Assembly: GCA_023429995.1 (NCBI GenBank)
Contig: JAEZCE010000045.1
Span: 1-64,000 of the forward strand
Length of the DNA stretch: 64,000 bases
Reading direction: 5' to 3'
Source: Bacillota bacterium
Lineage (GTDB): Bacteria; Bacillota; UBA4882; UBA8346
Under the pieces are notes generated by a model, which was given only the letters and a program-made list of their open reading frames with translations, was not told the origin of the DNA and made no database searches. Positions within the stretch are counted from its first letter, which is position 1. Each line of letters starts with the position of its first letter. Positions 31,054-39,573 of the stretch are shown piece after piece. The translations under genes and the position numbers were made by a program.

Positions 31054-31467
31054 ATGAATCATATCGCCCTAATTGGTAGGTTAACCAGGGACCCGGAACT
31101 TCGTTATACTCCAAATGGTGTTGCAGTTGCGAATTTTGATTTGGCGGTCGACCGCCAAACTACGAATCAGCAGGGTGAACGGGAAACGGATTTTATCCGT
31201 ATCGTAACCTGGCAAAAACAGGCGGAGGTTGTCGCCAATTATCTGAAAAAGGGACGTCTTGTGGCGGTGGAAGGCAGATTACAAATTCGGAACTACGAAA
31301 CCCAAGACGGTCAAAAACGTAAAGCTGCTGAAGTAGTGGCCAGCCGGGTGCAGTTTTTGGAAAAAGCTCGCGATGAGGCGGCTTCATCCGGACATGGCAG
31401 TTCAAATAATATGACCGAACCGAATGATGATATGGAAGGAATAAATCTCGATGATCTTCCTTTTTAG
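31054..31467 (+). CDS. ssb: Single-stranded DNA-binding protein
   Basis: A 137-residue protein; ATG 31054 gives the standard MNHIALIGRLTRDPELRYTP, with AAGG 11 nt upstream. The OB fold spans residues 1-105 (DFIRIVTWQKQAEVVANYL; RLVAVEGRLQIRNYE), then a Gly/Ser/Asn-rich linker, and the acidic tip DLPF that docks repair and replication partners. It coats single-stranded DNA in replication, repair and recombination. Lies between the two ribosomal genes and is expected to share their transcript. Confidence 0.96.
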   Translation: MNHIALIGRLTRDPELRYTPNGVAVANFDLAVDRQTTNQQGERETDFIRIVTWQKQAEVVANYLKKGRLVAVEGRLQIRNYETQDGQKRKAAEVVASRVQFLEKARDEAASSGHGSSNNMTEPNDDMEGINLDDLPF

Positions 31468-31490
31468 GGGATTGAGTGGAGGTGAAATCA

Positions 31491-31757
31491 ATGGGCAGAA
31501 ATAATGGAGATAGAGAAAATAGCGGTGGAAAAGAACGCATGATGCGACGGCCTAAAAAGAAGATTTGTTCTTTTTGCGTTGATAAAGTGCAAAGCATTGA
31601 CTATAAAGAAACTGCTAAAATTCGTAAATTTATCACCGAACGGGGTAAAATATTACCGCGCCGGATTTCCGGCAATTGCGCCGTTCATCAACGTCAGCTA
31701 ACGATTGCCATTAAACGCGCAAGACAGATTGCATTACTTCCTTTTACCAGTGAATAG
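31491..31757 (+). CDS. rpsR: 30S ribosomal protein S18
   Basis: An 88-residue protein; ATG 31491 lies 7 nt after GGAGGTG. A basic N-terminal extension (MGRNNGDRENSGGKERMMRR) precedes the S18 core KKKICSFCVDKVQSIDYK and PRRISGNCAVHQRQLTIAIK. The paired Cys in CSFC may bind zinc (C+ form). Forms a heterodimer with S6. Last gene before a terminator. Confidence 0.96.
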   Translation: MGRNNGDRENSGGKERMMRRPKKKICSFCVDKVQSIDYKETAKIRKFITERGKILPRRISGNCAVHQRQLTIAIKRARQIALLPFTSE

Positions 31758-31778
31758 AGGCCAACGGCCTCTTTTTTT
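31756..31778 (+). terminator. Intrinsic terminator of rpsF-ssb-rpsR
   Basis: AGAGGCC-aac-GGCCTCT followed by a T run, beginning on the rpsR stop codon. Perfect 7-bp stem. Confidence 0.92.
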
Positions 31779-31986
31779 ACAAATAAAATTTTGCAAGAAA
31801 GTCAGAAGAAAGAAAAAGAATTTTTATACCCTTCCGGCTAAATGAATTCTACAAAGACGCCGGGAAACATGTATAAAATTATTTGCAAATTGAAGGGTAT
31901 TCCAGATTACCAATCTCTACGTACCAAATCACGCAGGAAATTTTTTTGCGATAGAGAATACAATGGGTTGAAAGGAGAAACACTTC

Positions 31987-32307
31987 ATGTCTTCTAACAG
32001 CCCTGATATTAATATTGTTAAGAACGTTCGCACGATCGAATGGCTAAAGGCCGAACTGGTTTCGGGAATCGGGGCTTTATTTAAAGCAATGGTTAAAAAT
32101 AACGAAGAGATGATTGCGGATTCACTGGCTGCTTTGATTATGGGCTGCTATTTTCTGGGAAAGCGTTTAAGCATCCCCTTTGACAAGCTGGATCAAAAGG
32201 TTATCAACCGATTGGAATCGACTCCGCTCCAGGAACATGAAATTGAAGAGTGGTATGGGGATGTAACGAACTTAGAACAATATTTTAAAGAAAGACAGCA
32301 AAGTTAG
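31987..32307 (+). CDS. MazG-like family protein
   Basis: A 106-residue helical protein, RBS AAAGGAG. Reads DINIVKNVRTIEWLKAELVS, KNNEEMIADSLAALIMGCYF and HEIEEWYGDVTNLEQYF, typical of the MazG-like family common in Clostridia beside rplI or dnaB. The all-helical fold is related to nucleotide pyrophosphohydrolases, but the acidic EExxE metal motif is incomplete, so activity is uncertain. It is 14 nt before rplI and probably co-transcribed. Confidence 0.8.
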   Translation: MSSNSPDINIVKNVRTIEWLKAELVSGIGALFKAMVKNNEEMIADSLAALIMGCYFLGKRLSIPFDKLDQKVINRLESTPLQEHEIEEWYGDVTNLEQYFKERQQS

Positions 32308-32321
32308 GCGGGTGGAAAACG

Positions 32322-32768
32322 ATGAAGGTAATTCTAAATCAGGATGTGAAAGCTTTAGGCAAACGGGGTGAGGTTAAAGAAGTTTCAGACGGTTATGCCA
32401 GAAACTTTCTTTTACCAAAAGGATTGGCGATTGAGGCCACCACGAGCAATCTGAAAGTATTGAATGATAAGAAGGAAAGCGCAGCCAGAAAAGAGGAAAT
32501 GGAACAGGCCGAAGCCCAAAGTCTCGCCCAAAAATTAGCGGGCGCTATTGTGACTTTTAAGGTGAAAACCGGAGACGGCGGACGTTTATTCGGTTCCATT
32601 ACCGCTAAGGACGTGGCTGACCAAATTAAAAAAGAGCAGGGCCTTGACTTGGATAAACGTAAACTGGCTATTGATGATTCAATTAAAAATGTTGGCCAAT
32701 ACCCTGTTAAAATTCATTTATACAAAGGTATTTCCACTGAAATCACAGTAAAAGTAATTGGGGAATAA
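32322..32768 (+). CDS. rplI: 50S ribosomal protein L9
   Basis: A 148-residue protein: MKVILNQDVKALGKRGEVKE, GYARNFLLPKGLAIEAT (the L9 signature), a long connecting helix, and the C-terminal domain GRLFGSITAKDVADQIKK. L9 bridges 23S rRNA and projects from the large subunit. Full length. Lies 40 nt before lonC, in the usual Firmicute order that leads to dnaB. Confidence 0.97.
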   Translation: MKVILNQDVKALGKRGEVKEVSDGYARNFLLPKGLAIEATTSNLKVLNDKKESAARKEEMEQAEAQSLAQKLAGAIVTFKVKTGDGGRLFGSITAKDVADQIKKEQGLDLDKRKLAIDDSIKNVGQYPVKIHLYKGISTEITVKVIGE

Positions 32769-32807
32769 CGCGTCTCATGCGCGATGTCTCTAAGGAAAGG
32801 AATTTAA

Positions 32808-34763
32808 ATGAAAGGTTTAAATAAAAAACTTACTGACGGACCCCAAAATACGATTCCCCTTCATGAACGTTTATTGGATGAAGAGCAGTTGACCAGACAA
32901 GTGGCAGCTGTTTTTGCTTTACTTTCTAATTTATATGGTTCAGATAAACTTATTTTGAAAGCCGGAAAATTAGAGGCTTTAAAACTAATGCGTTCGGAAA
33001 TGATTGAAGAACGTGTGCTCGCTTTGCAACGGATCGTATTTGAAGACCCGACCATCGATACGATGCCGTCGCATAAGGATTTACCGCAAATCATTAATGA
33101 AATCGAAGAAGAGATTGCTGATTTGATTGCCCGCCGGACCGTTGAAGAAAAGATTGAGAAAAAAATCGCCGAGCGGATGCAGCAGCGTCATGAAGAATAT
33201 TTGAAGGAAATAAAAGTCCAGATTCTCCAAGAGTCCTCGGGTCCGGACAATCCTCATACCCTTAAAAAGTTGGCTGAACTCGAAAAAATGGACCAAATCA
33301 ATCTTTCCAAATCCGCCATGGAAGCATTAAAACCTACGACTTTGGGAGATGTTGTCGGGCAAGAACGGGCTGTAACATCGCTACTGGCTAAAATTGCCTC
33401 CCCCTTCCCCCAACACGTGATTCTTTATGGACCTCCGGGAGTTGGTAAAACCACGGTAGCGCGTCTGGTTTTGGAAGAAGCTAAGAAATTGCCTTTTACC
33501 CCATTTCAAGAGAATGCGCCTTTTGTGGAAGTCGACGGAACAACTTTGCGGTGGGATCCTCGGGAAGTCACTAACCCGCTGTTAGGTTCGGTTCATGATC
33601 CGATTTACCAGGGTGCCAAAAGAGATTTGGCCGAGGGTGGAGTTCCTGAACCCAAATTGGGATTAGTGACTGATGCTCATGGCGGAGTTTTGTTTATTGA
33701 TGAAATAGGCGAAATGGATTCAATGTTGCAAAATAAACTTCTGAAAGTACTTGAAGATAAACGAGTTATTTTTGACTCAGCCTACTATGATCCCAGCGAT
33801 CCCAATGTTCCCAAATATATTAAAAAATTATTCGCTGACGGGGCTCCGGCTGATTTCATCCTGATTGCCGCGACCACGAGAGACCCTTCGGAAATTAGCC
33901 CGGCAATTCGGTCCCGGTGCGCCGAAGTGTATTTTGAACCTTTGGATCAAGAGGACATTAAAGAAATCGTAATGCGTTCGGCTTCCCGAATCAAAGCGAA
34001 TATTGGTCCGGAAACACCCGAGTTGATTAGCGATTATACCATTGAGGGACGTAAAGCGGCCGGAATCTTAGCCGACGCTTTTGGATTGGCGTTATATAAA
34101 AATAAAGTTGTTGAAAAAGATCCGGGTGAAGTTCAGATCGATAAGGATGATCTATTAGAGGTCTTTCAAGTAAGCCGTTTATCCCCTTATTTAATCGTGA
34201 AAGCATCCGAAACTCAGGAAATAGGCAAGATCTTCGGGCTCGGCGTAAGTGGTTTCGTGGGATCAATTTTGGAAATTGAGGCCGTCTGCTTTCCAGCCGG
34301 CGAGAAAGGGAAGGGCAGGCTTCGCTTCAATGACACGGCCGGCAGTATGGCCAAAGATTCGGTATTTAATGCCGCTTCGGTCGTCAGGTTGGTCACCGGC
34401 ATGGATATGGCGGATTATGATGTCCATGTCAATGTAATTGGCGGAGGTAAAATTGATGGCCCGTCAGCAGGAGTAGCCATAACCCTAGCAATCATCAGCT
34501 GTATTACCGGGCGTTCGATTCCTCAGAACGTCGCAGTAACCGGGGAGGTTTCCATCCAAGGCAAGGTGAAGGCGGTTGGGGGAGTCATAGAAAAAATATA
34601 TGGAGCCAGACAAGCCGGGATTCGACGGGTTTTCGTACCCAAGGAAAATGAGAAAGATGTTCCTGCCAATTTAACGGATATTCAAGTAATTCCTGTACAA
34701 ACAGTCCAAGAAATTGTTGAAACCGTACTGGCAAAAGGAGAAGCTGTCGAAAAAGTAATGTAA
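32808..34763 (+). CDS. lonC: Sporulation-type Lon protease (LonC)
   Basis: A 651-residue ATP-dependent serine protease. N-terminal helical region (1-170), then an AAA+ module: Walker A GPPGVGKTT (about 207-215), Walker B GGVLFIDEIGEM, sensor ATTRDPSEISPAIRSRC. The protease domain at 480-640 has the catalytic Ser in DGPSAGVAITLAI and Lys in GGVIEKIYGARQAG. It lacks the long LonA N-domain and fits the family found mainly in endospore formers. This is the best sporulation marker in the window. RBS AAGGAAAGG. Confidence 0.92.
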   Translation: MKGLNKKLTDGPQNTIPLHERLLDEEQLTRQVAAVFALLSNLYGSDKLILKAGKLEALKLMRSEMIEERVLALQRIVFEDPTIDTMPSHKDLPQIINEIEEEIADLIARRTVEEKIEKKIAERMQQRHEEYLKEIKVQILQESSGPDNPHTLKKLAELEKMDQINLSKSAMEALKPTTLGDVVGQERAVTSLLAKIASPFPQHVILYGPPGVGKTTVARLVLEEAKKLPFTPFQENAPFVEVDGTTLRWDPREVTNPLLGSVHDPIYQGAKRDLAEGGVPEPKLGLVTDAHGGVLFIDEIGEMDSMLQNKLLKVLEDKRVIFDSAYYDPSDPNVPKYIKKLFADGAPADFILIAATTRDPSEISPAIRSRCAEVYFEPLDQEDIKEIVMRSASRIKANIGPETPELISDYTIEGRKAAGILADAFGLALYKNKVVEKDPGEVQIDKDDLLEVFQVSRLSPYLIVKASETQEIGKIFGLGVSGFVGSILEIEAVCFPAGEKGKGRLRFNDTAGSMAKDSVFNAASVVRLVTGMDMADYDVHVNVIGGGKIDGPSAGVAITLAIISCITGRSIPQNVAVTGEVSIQGKVKAVGGVIEKIYGARQAGIRRVFVPKENEKDVPANLTDIQVIPVQTVQEIVETVLAKGEAVEKVM

Positions 34764-34768
34764 AATCA

Positions 34769-34827
34769 AAAGATATACGGTATATATCGTTGTTGACTGA
34801 ACAAATTGTTATATATCGTATATCTTT
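34769..34827. repeat. Long AT-rich inverted repeat after lonC
   Basis: AAAGATATACG-g-TATATA and TATAT-c-GTATATCTTT form an almost perfect 18-20 bp stem with an 18-nt loop. It lies between convergent lonC and the propeller gene and probably acts as a bidirectional RNA 3' end. Next to it, CCAGCCCGGCTT at about 34882-34893 echoes a block of repeat PR1. Confidence 0.7.
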
Positions 34828-34928
34828 ATTATTCAATTTACTTGTGCAGTAGCCTTCCAAAAGGTGCTTGACGGGATGAATCCAGCCCGGCTTTCCCTTG
34901 TTTACCAAGGTGAGCTGGGATTATCATT

Positions 34929-36617
34929 TTAAGGTAACCAAGCAATCGCCGCTTTTTGGTATTTGGTTCGCAGTTTTCCGGCTAGCCGTGGATTTTGGCA
35001 ATCGACGAAATAAAAATAACCATTGTTTTGTATCGCCAGAATGGAGCCGTCAGGACTATAATAGGCGGGTTGCGAAAAAGTATTCGTACTCGATAGGGGA
35101 AGCGAAAAAACCGGCTTCTTTTGTTCCGGGTTAAGTAAATACCAGATGGTATCGGTTTCCACGACAATTAATTTTTTATCGGGTGTAAAATGAATTCCGA
35201 AAGATTTTCCCATATTGAACGTGCAAGAAGAGATTTGAAGTCCGGTACTTAAATCAACACCAATGACCTCGCTTCTGCTGGCAAGAGCGTATAAACGGTT
35301 AAAGTCATCACTCATCAAGACTCGGTTATTATTGGATACCAAATTGGCATCGTCATCAACTGGGGGTATCATTCCCTCTACAGGCGGCAATTTTTGGGGA
35401 AATAACCCGGAAAGCCCTATCCCGCCAAACAAAGAGGAACTGATCTTGAATTTGAATTGAAGCTTACCGGTTGTTAGATCGATTTTGTCGACATAGTTAC
35501 TGTTTATTGCAGTAACATAACCTACGCTTTTGTCTTCATTGAGTAACAATTTTTCAATTTCTAAATTATAGGTGAGATGATTGAGAATTTTTCCGTCTGC
35601 AGGATGAATGATATAAAAATCATGGCGGCCATACAAACAGATGTTGTCCGATTTTACCTGGGTCAATTGAACAATATCCGTGGGAAGTTTGATTTCGGAA
35701 CGCAGGGTACCATTGCTGAACTGGGAAAAAGTACTTTGAGACAGAGACCCATCGCTGTCAATCTTATCGCGGCTTACGACGTAAAATGTATCCGTGAAAT
35801 TTTGATCTTGAACAACAACCATCGGGGAATATCCCAGAGAGGTCATTTGCTCCTGGCCGGTTGTAATATCGATCCAGTGCAAGGAAGCATTGACGGGCTT
35901 ATCAAAACGTTCGATTGGGAGCGTCGAAGAGTAACGGGATGAATTTCCAAAACCGCCACAAGCAACCAGAATGTTACGTTCGTTGATAAAATAGATCCCA
36001 CCGGGATTTGCCGACACGGGGTAGGACTTCATGGTTCGGAGCTTGAGATCGATCAGTAGGCATTGAGCAGGAATATTTTCATCACTGGATCCAAGAACAG
36101 TCAGCGCCAATAGACTCCGATCGGAATTGAACTGATAAGATGTGGGAATGGAGTTTGCTTCAAAATGACTCTCAGTACCGTTTTTTAAATCAACAAGAGT
36201 GATAGTGGCTTTGGGCCTGATTAATGGACTTGCGGTTTTGTTTTGAGTAATTATAGCCCAGGATGAAGAGTCTTTTAAAAAATAGTTTTGAATCACGAGT
36301 CCCGGTAAACTAATTTTTTGTCCGGTGGGATGAAGATTGGAATCCAGAAGAAATAATTCCCCCGGAGTGCTAACATTGCCTAATAAATTTTTGGAGCCGT
36401 TGCAGAGTAATCCATATCCTTTGCCGTCGGGAAGCGGTTTCAATGCATTCAGACCAGGCCCGGCTTTAAAAGAATCCAATGGTTTGAAATCCGAACCCAC
36501 GACGGTGACTTGGTTTGAAAGTTGGTTCATAATTAAAAAGTTGGGTGAAGCAGCCTGGGAGTTTAGGGGCAACAGAAGGAACAAGAGCCCAATAATCAGG
36601 ATATAACGTTTCATCAT
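34929..36617 (-). CDS. Secreted beta-propeller protein
   Basis: A 562-residue exported protein with a clean signal peptide (RYILIIGLLFLLLPLNSQAA). The rest has repeated 40-50 residue blade-like units with strand pairs such as FLIMNQLSNQVTVVGSDFKP, LLIDLKLRTMKSYPV, LHWIDITTGQEQMTS and VIGVDLSTGLQISSC, where D-L/D-x-x-T-G turns recur. This fits a YVTN/WD40-like propeller of seven or eight blades. Likely a periplasmic or surface binding scaffold. It stands alone, divergent from dnaB. No enzyme motif is seen. Confidence 0.68.
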   Translation of the reverse strand: MMKRYILIIGLLFLLLPLNSQAASPNFLIMNQLSNQVTVVGSDFKPLDSFKAGPGLNALKPLPDGKGYGLLCNGSKNLLGNVSTPGELFLLDSNLHPTGQKISLPGLVIQNYFLKDSSSWAIITQNKTASPLIRPKATITLVDLKNGTESHFEANSIPTSYQFNSDRSLLALTVLGSSDENIPAQCLLIDLKLRTMKSYPVSANPGGIYFINERNILVACGGFGNSSRYSSTLPIERFDKPVNASLHWIDITTGQEQMTSLGYSPMVVVQDQNFTDTFYVVSRDKIDSDGSLSQSTFSQFSNGTLRSEIKLPTDIVQLTQVKSDNICLYGRHDFYIIHPADGKILNHLTYNLEIEKLLLNEDKSVGYVTAINSNYVDKIDLTTGKLQFKFKISSSLFGGIGLSGLFPQKLPPVEGMIPPVDDDANLVSNNNRVLMSDDFNRLYALASRSEVIGVDLSTGLQISSCTFNMGKSFGIHFTPDKKLIVVETDTIWYLLNPEQKKPVFSLPLSSTNTFSQPAYYSPDGSILAIQNNGYFYFVDCQNPRLAGKLRTKYQKAAIAWLP

Positions 36618-36741
36618 TATTTCTCCTCATATTTAATATTTTGTAATTGTTCGGTAATAAATTTATTTTCCCTGCCGCCTGAATAGAAGGTCCCTATTGA
36701 TATTTGTTTCATTTCTTAATAGACAATCATGGAGGTTTAAA

Positions 36742-38094
36742 ATGAGCATTGGTAATGGAATTATAGACCGGATACCCCCGCAAAATATCGATGCCGAAAG
36801 GTCAACGTTAGGATCGATGTTGTTGGAGAAAGAAGCGATTGAGAAAGGGATTGAAATACTTAAGGCTGAAGATTTTTATCGGGAAGCTCACCGGGTCATT
36901 TTTGAAGTGATCGTTCATTTATCGAATAAAAGCGAACCCATTGATATTATTACGGTATCCGAGGAATTAACCCGCCGTAATATGCTGGATAAAGTCGGTG
37001 GTATTCCTTATTTGACCGCTCTTGCAAATGCCGTTCCCACCGCGGCCAATATCGAGTACTACGCGAGGATTGTAGGGGAAAAGTCTTTATTGCGCTCCAT
37101 TATAACGGTTGCTTCCAGTATCATCAGTATGGGATATGAAGGCGCTGAAGAAGTCAATGTAATCATGGATGAAGCTGAAAAACAAATCTTTCAGGTGACC
37201 CAGCGACGGAATACCAAAGGGTTTGTGAGCTTGCGGAATATCTTAATTGAAACATTTGAACGGATTGAAACGCTTTATGAATCAAAGGGGGGCGTCACAG
37301 GGCTTCCGACCGGATATACCGATTTAAACCGGATGACGGCAGGATTACAACCATCCGATCTCATTATATTGGCAGCCAGACCCAGTATGGGAAAAACAAC
37401 TTTCGCATTAAATATCGCCCAATCAGCCGCAGTTGATCAAAAAATACCGGTTATTGTTTTTAGTTTGGAAATGTCTAAAGAACAATTGGCGTTGAAATTA
37501 TTGTGTTCAGAGGCTGGAGTTGATAATCAGAGGATCCGTACCGGCACTTTGATGGACAGCGACTGGCCCCGTTTGTCTCATGCTCTTGGAAGTTTATCGG
37601 AGGCTGCTATGTTTATCGACGACACACCGGGAGTTTCGGCTTTGGATATCCGCGCCAAAGCCAGACGTGTCAAGGCAGAACATGGTTTGGGACTTATAGT
37701 GATCGATTATTTGCAATTAATGCAGGGCAATGGTAAGGGCCGTAGTGAAAACCGCCAGCAGGAAGTATCGGATATCTCCCGTACCTTAAAAGCCCTTGCC
37801 AGAGAATTGCATGTTCCGGTTATTGCATTATCCCAGTTGTCACGGGCAGTCGAACAACGTACGGATAAACGCCCTAATCTTTCTGATTTGCGTGAATCCG
37901 GTTCTTTGGAACAAGACGCAGATTTGGTCGCTTTTCTTTACCGTGAGGATTATTATAATCCGGAGACGGATAAGAAAAATATCACCGAATTAATTATTGC
38001 CAAACAAAGAAATGGTCCCGTAGGAACGATTGATTTGTTATTTCAAAAGGAGTTTAGTAAATTTGTAGGTTTGGAAAAATTTCGCAAGCCTTAA
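36742..38094 (+). CDS. dnaB: Replicative DNA helicase
   Basis: A 450-residue helicase; ATG 36742 lies 7 nt after GGAGGT and gives MSIGNGIIDRIPPQNIDAER. N-terminal domain 1-150 (STLGSMLLEKEAIEKGIEIL), then the RecA-like domain: Walker A AARPSMGKTTFALNIA, H1a FSLEMSKEQLALKLL, Walker B LGLIVIDYLQLM, and ALSQLSRAVEQRTDKRPNLS with the DLRESGSLEQDAD arginine-finger region. Forms the hexamer that unwinds the fork. Full length, no intein. Confidence 0.97.
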   Translation: MSIGNGIIDRIPPQNIDAERSTLGSMLLEKEAIEKGIEILKAEDFYREAHRVIFEVIVHLSNKSEPIDIITVSEELTRRNMLDKVGGIPYLTALANAVPTAANIEYYARIVGEKSLLRSIITVASSIISMGYEGAEEVNVIMDEAEKQIFQVTQRRNTKGFVSLRNILIETFERIETLYESKGGVTGLPTGYTDLNRMTAGLQPSDLIILAARPSMGKTTFALNIAQSAAVDQKIPVIVFSLEMSKEQLALKLLCSEAGVDNQRIRTGTLMDSDWPRLSHALGSLSEAAMFIDDTPGVSALDIRAKARRVKAEHGLGLIVIDYLQLMQGNGKGRSENRQQEVSDISRTLKALARELHVPVIALSQLSRAVEQRTDKRPNLSDLRESGSLEQDADLVAFLYREDYYNPETDKKNITELIIAKQRNGPVGTIDLLFQKEFSKFVGLEKFRKP

Positions 38095-38214
38095 ATTATT
38101 ATGAGTGGTTTAAATTTTTAAAAATGAAACCAGGATTTTAATGTAAAAAGCAGGAATTTGCCATAAAATACCGTAATCTATTAAGAGGAATTACTAAAAC
38201 AAGGAGGTATTTAT

Positions 38215-39216
38215 ATGTTTTCGGTATTCTTGGTAATTTTGGGTATTGCTGTTGTTACGGGCGGTATTCTTTATGGAGTAAATTTTTGGTTGGCCAAAAA
38301 AAGTGGTGAAGTTATCGCCAAACGTTATATTCTGTCAATTTCAACTTTGGTTCTGATTTACCTCGTATTATTTACGGTAATGTTTTTGGTTTCCAACAAT
38401 AAAATTACAGCCGCCAATAATGCCGCTAAAGTGAAAATCGCAGAAATGAAGTCGGTACAACAGGCGGAAATCAACCGGATCCGCTCCTTTTATGCGAAAG
38501 AAATGGCTTTAGCAGATTGGAAAAATAAAGTTTTCGGCACCACACGAGAGATGCAAAAAGCTTTGGAAAAAGCGAAAGGTGACTATAAACTTTCCGATCA
38601 GGAAGTCCGGACTTGGAAAGGATTGGCCGAAAATAACACGCTGGAAAAGTTAATTCCGAAGGACAATTCCAAGGAAATTTTAAATGAATTTCAGGGTCGT
38701 CTTCGGAGTAGCCTAGGAGATATTAAATCCGGGCATACTCTAATGACTTCCGATATCCGGATGTTAACGGATAACATCAACGCCATCCGTTTCGTCGGTA
38801 AGGAATATGAGAAAGTATTGGATTCGTTTAAAGATTTATACGAAACCATTAACAGCAATAGTGCCGGCGGTGATGTGCCATTGCCGAAGCAAAAGAAATT
38901 TTTGGGTTTTGCAGTCAAGACAAAGGAATATAACCAATTGGTTCAACAATACTACGAATCAAAAGGAAATACCAAAGCCACCGCTGAGATAGCTGTCAAA
39001 TTAAAAGAGACCATTGATAAAGCAGAAGAGCAGTATAAACAGATTAACCAGAAATTTGAAAGCAACCTGTCTTTCATACAATCCAATGCTGACTCGGTTT
39101 CCTATAATTCCGAGAAGTTACAAAAATTGATTGAAGCGGCGATGAGTACGGTTAATGTAATTAAAGAGGCCGATAGTGGCACAAATATAAAAGTTAATAA
39201 CAATAAAAAGAACTAA
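38215..39216 (+). CDS. Membrane-anchored coiled-coil protein
   Basis: A 333-residue protein; RBS AAGGAGG. Two transmembrane helices (residues 3-24 and 42-62) are followed by about 270 residues of mostly helical, charged sequence with heptad patterns (REMQKALEKAKGDYKLSDQE; KLKETIDKAEEQYKQINQK) and an Asn/Lys-rich end. No catalytic motif. The architecture resembles envelope scaffolds or methyl-accepting-type sensors without a signalling tip. Not recognised. A MITE-like palindrome follows 20 nt after the stop and may end its transcript. Confidence 0.6.
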   Translation: MFSVFLVILGIAVVTGGILYGVNFWLAKKSGEVIAKRYILSISTLVLIYLVLFTVMFLVSNNKITAANNAAKVKIAEMKSVQQAEINRIRSFYAKEMALADWKNKVFGTTREMQKALEKAKGDYKLSDQEVRTWKGLAENNTLEKLIPKDNSKEILNEFQGRLRSSLGDIKSGHTLMTSDIRMLTDNINAIRFVGKEYEKVLDSFKDLYETINSNSAGGDVPLPKQKKFLGFAVKTKEYNQLVQQYYESKGNTKATAEIAVKLKETIDKAEEQYKQINQKFESNLSFIQSNADSVSYNSEKLQKLIEAAMSTVNVIKEADSGTNIKVNNNKKN

Positions 39217-39235
39217 TTCACGAGGATTCCGTAAG

Positions 39236-39351
39236 GGGTTGTCTCAAAAGAAAAATTATCGCTTAGATATACAATCGATGAATATTTGATTCTTCAACGA
39301 GGCTCTATGCTGTATATCTTATTGATTTTAAGTTACTTTTGAGACAGCCTC
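39236..39351. repeat. MITE-like palindrome
   Basis: About 116 nt with inverted ends: GGTTGTCTCAAAAG (39238-39251) against CTTTTGAGACAGCC (39336-39349), plus inner GATATACA (about 39266-39273) with TGTATATC (about 39311-39318). GAGGCTGTCTCAAAAG at the right end is a common terminus of Firmicute transposable elements. No coding capacity, so a non-autonomous derivative of such an element is likely. Confidence 0.65.
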
Positions 39352-39494
39352 TTTTGAATTGGTTTAAATCAGGGATGTTTCTTGACTTTGGACATTAATT
39401 GGTATATATTTTAATTACTAGAATTATTATACCTGTAAACTATGGTGAAGAATGTACTCGTTGGATAGAGAGTGTTTATTTCCTTATCGGAGTA

Positions 39495-39532
39495 TTACTG
39501 TAAAGACTTAACGATCACACGATTGTCAGGTC
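39495..39532 (+). terminator. Hairpin plus T run upstream of the CBS transporter gene
   Basis: AAAGAC...GTCTTT with a partly paired interior (CGAT/ATTG) and TTTTTT: an imperfect terminator-like structure 45 nt before the start codon. It may be an attenuator of the following gene. Confidence 0.5.
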
Positions 39533-39573
39533 TTTTTTATTATCAGTTTCGACATTTTAGGAGGATTTTTTCT

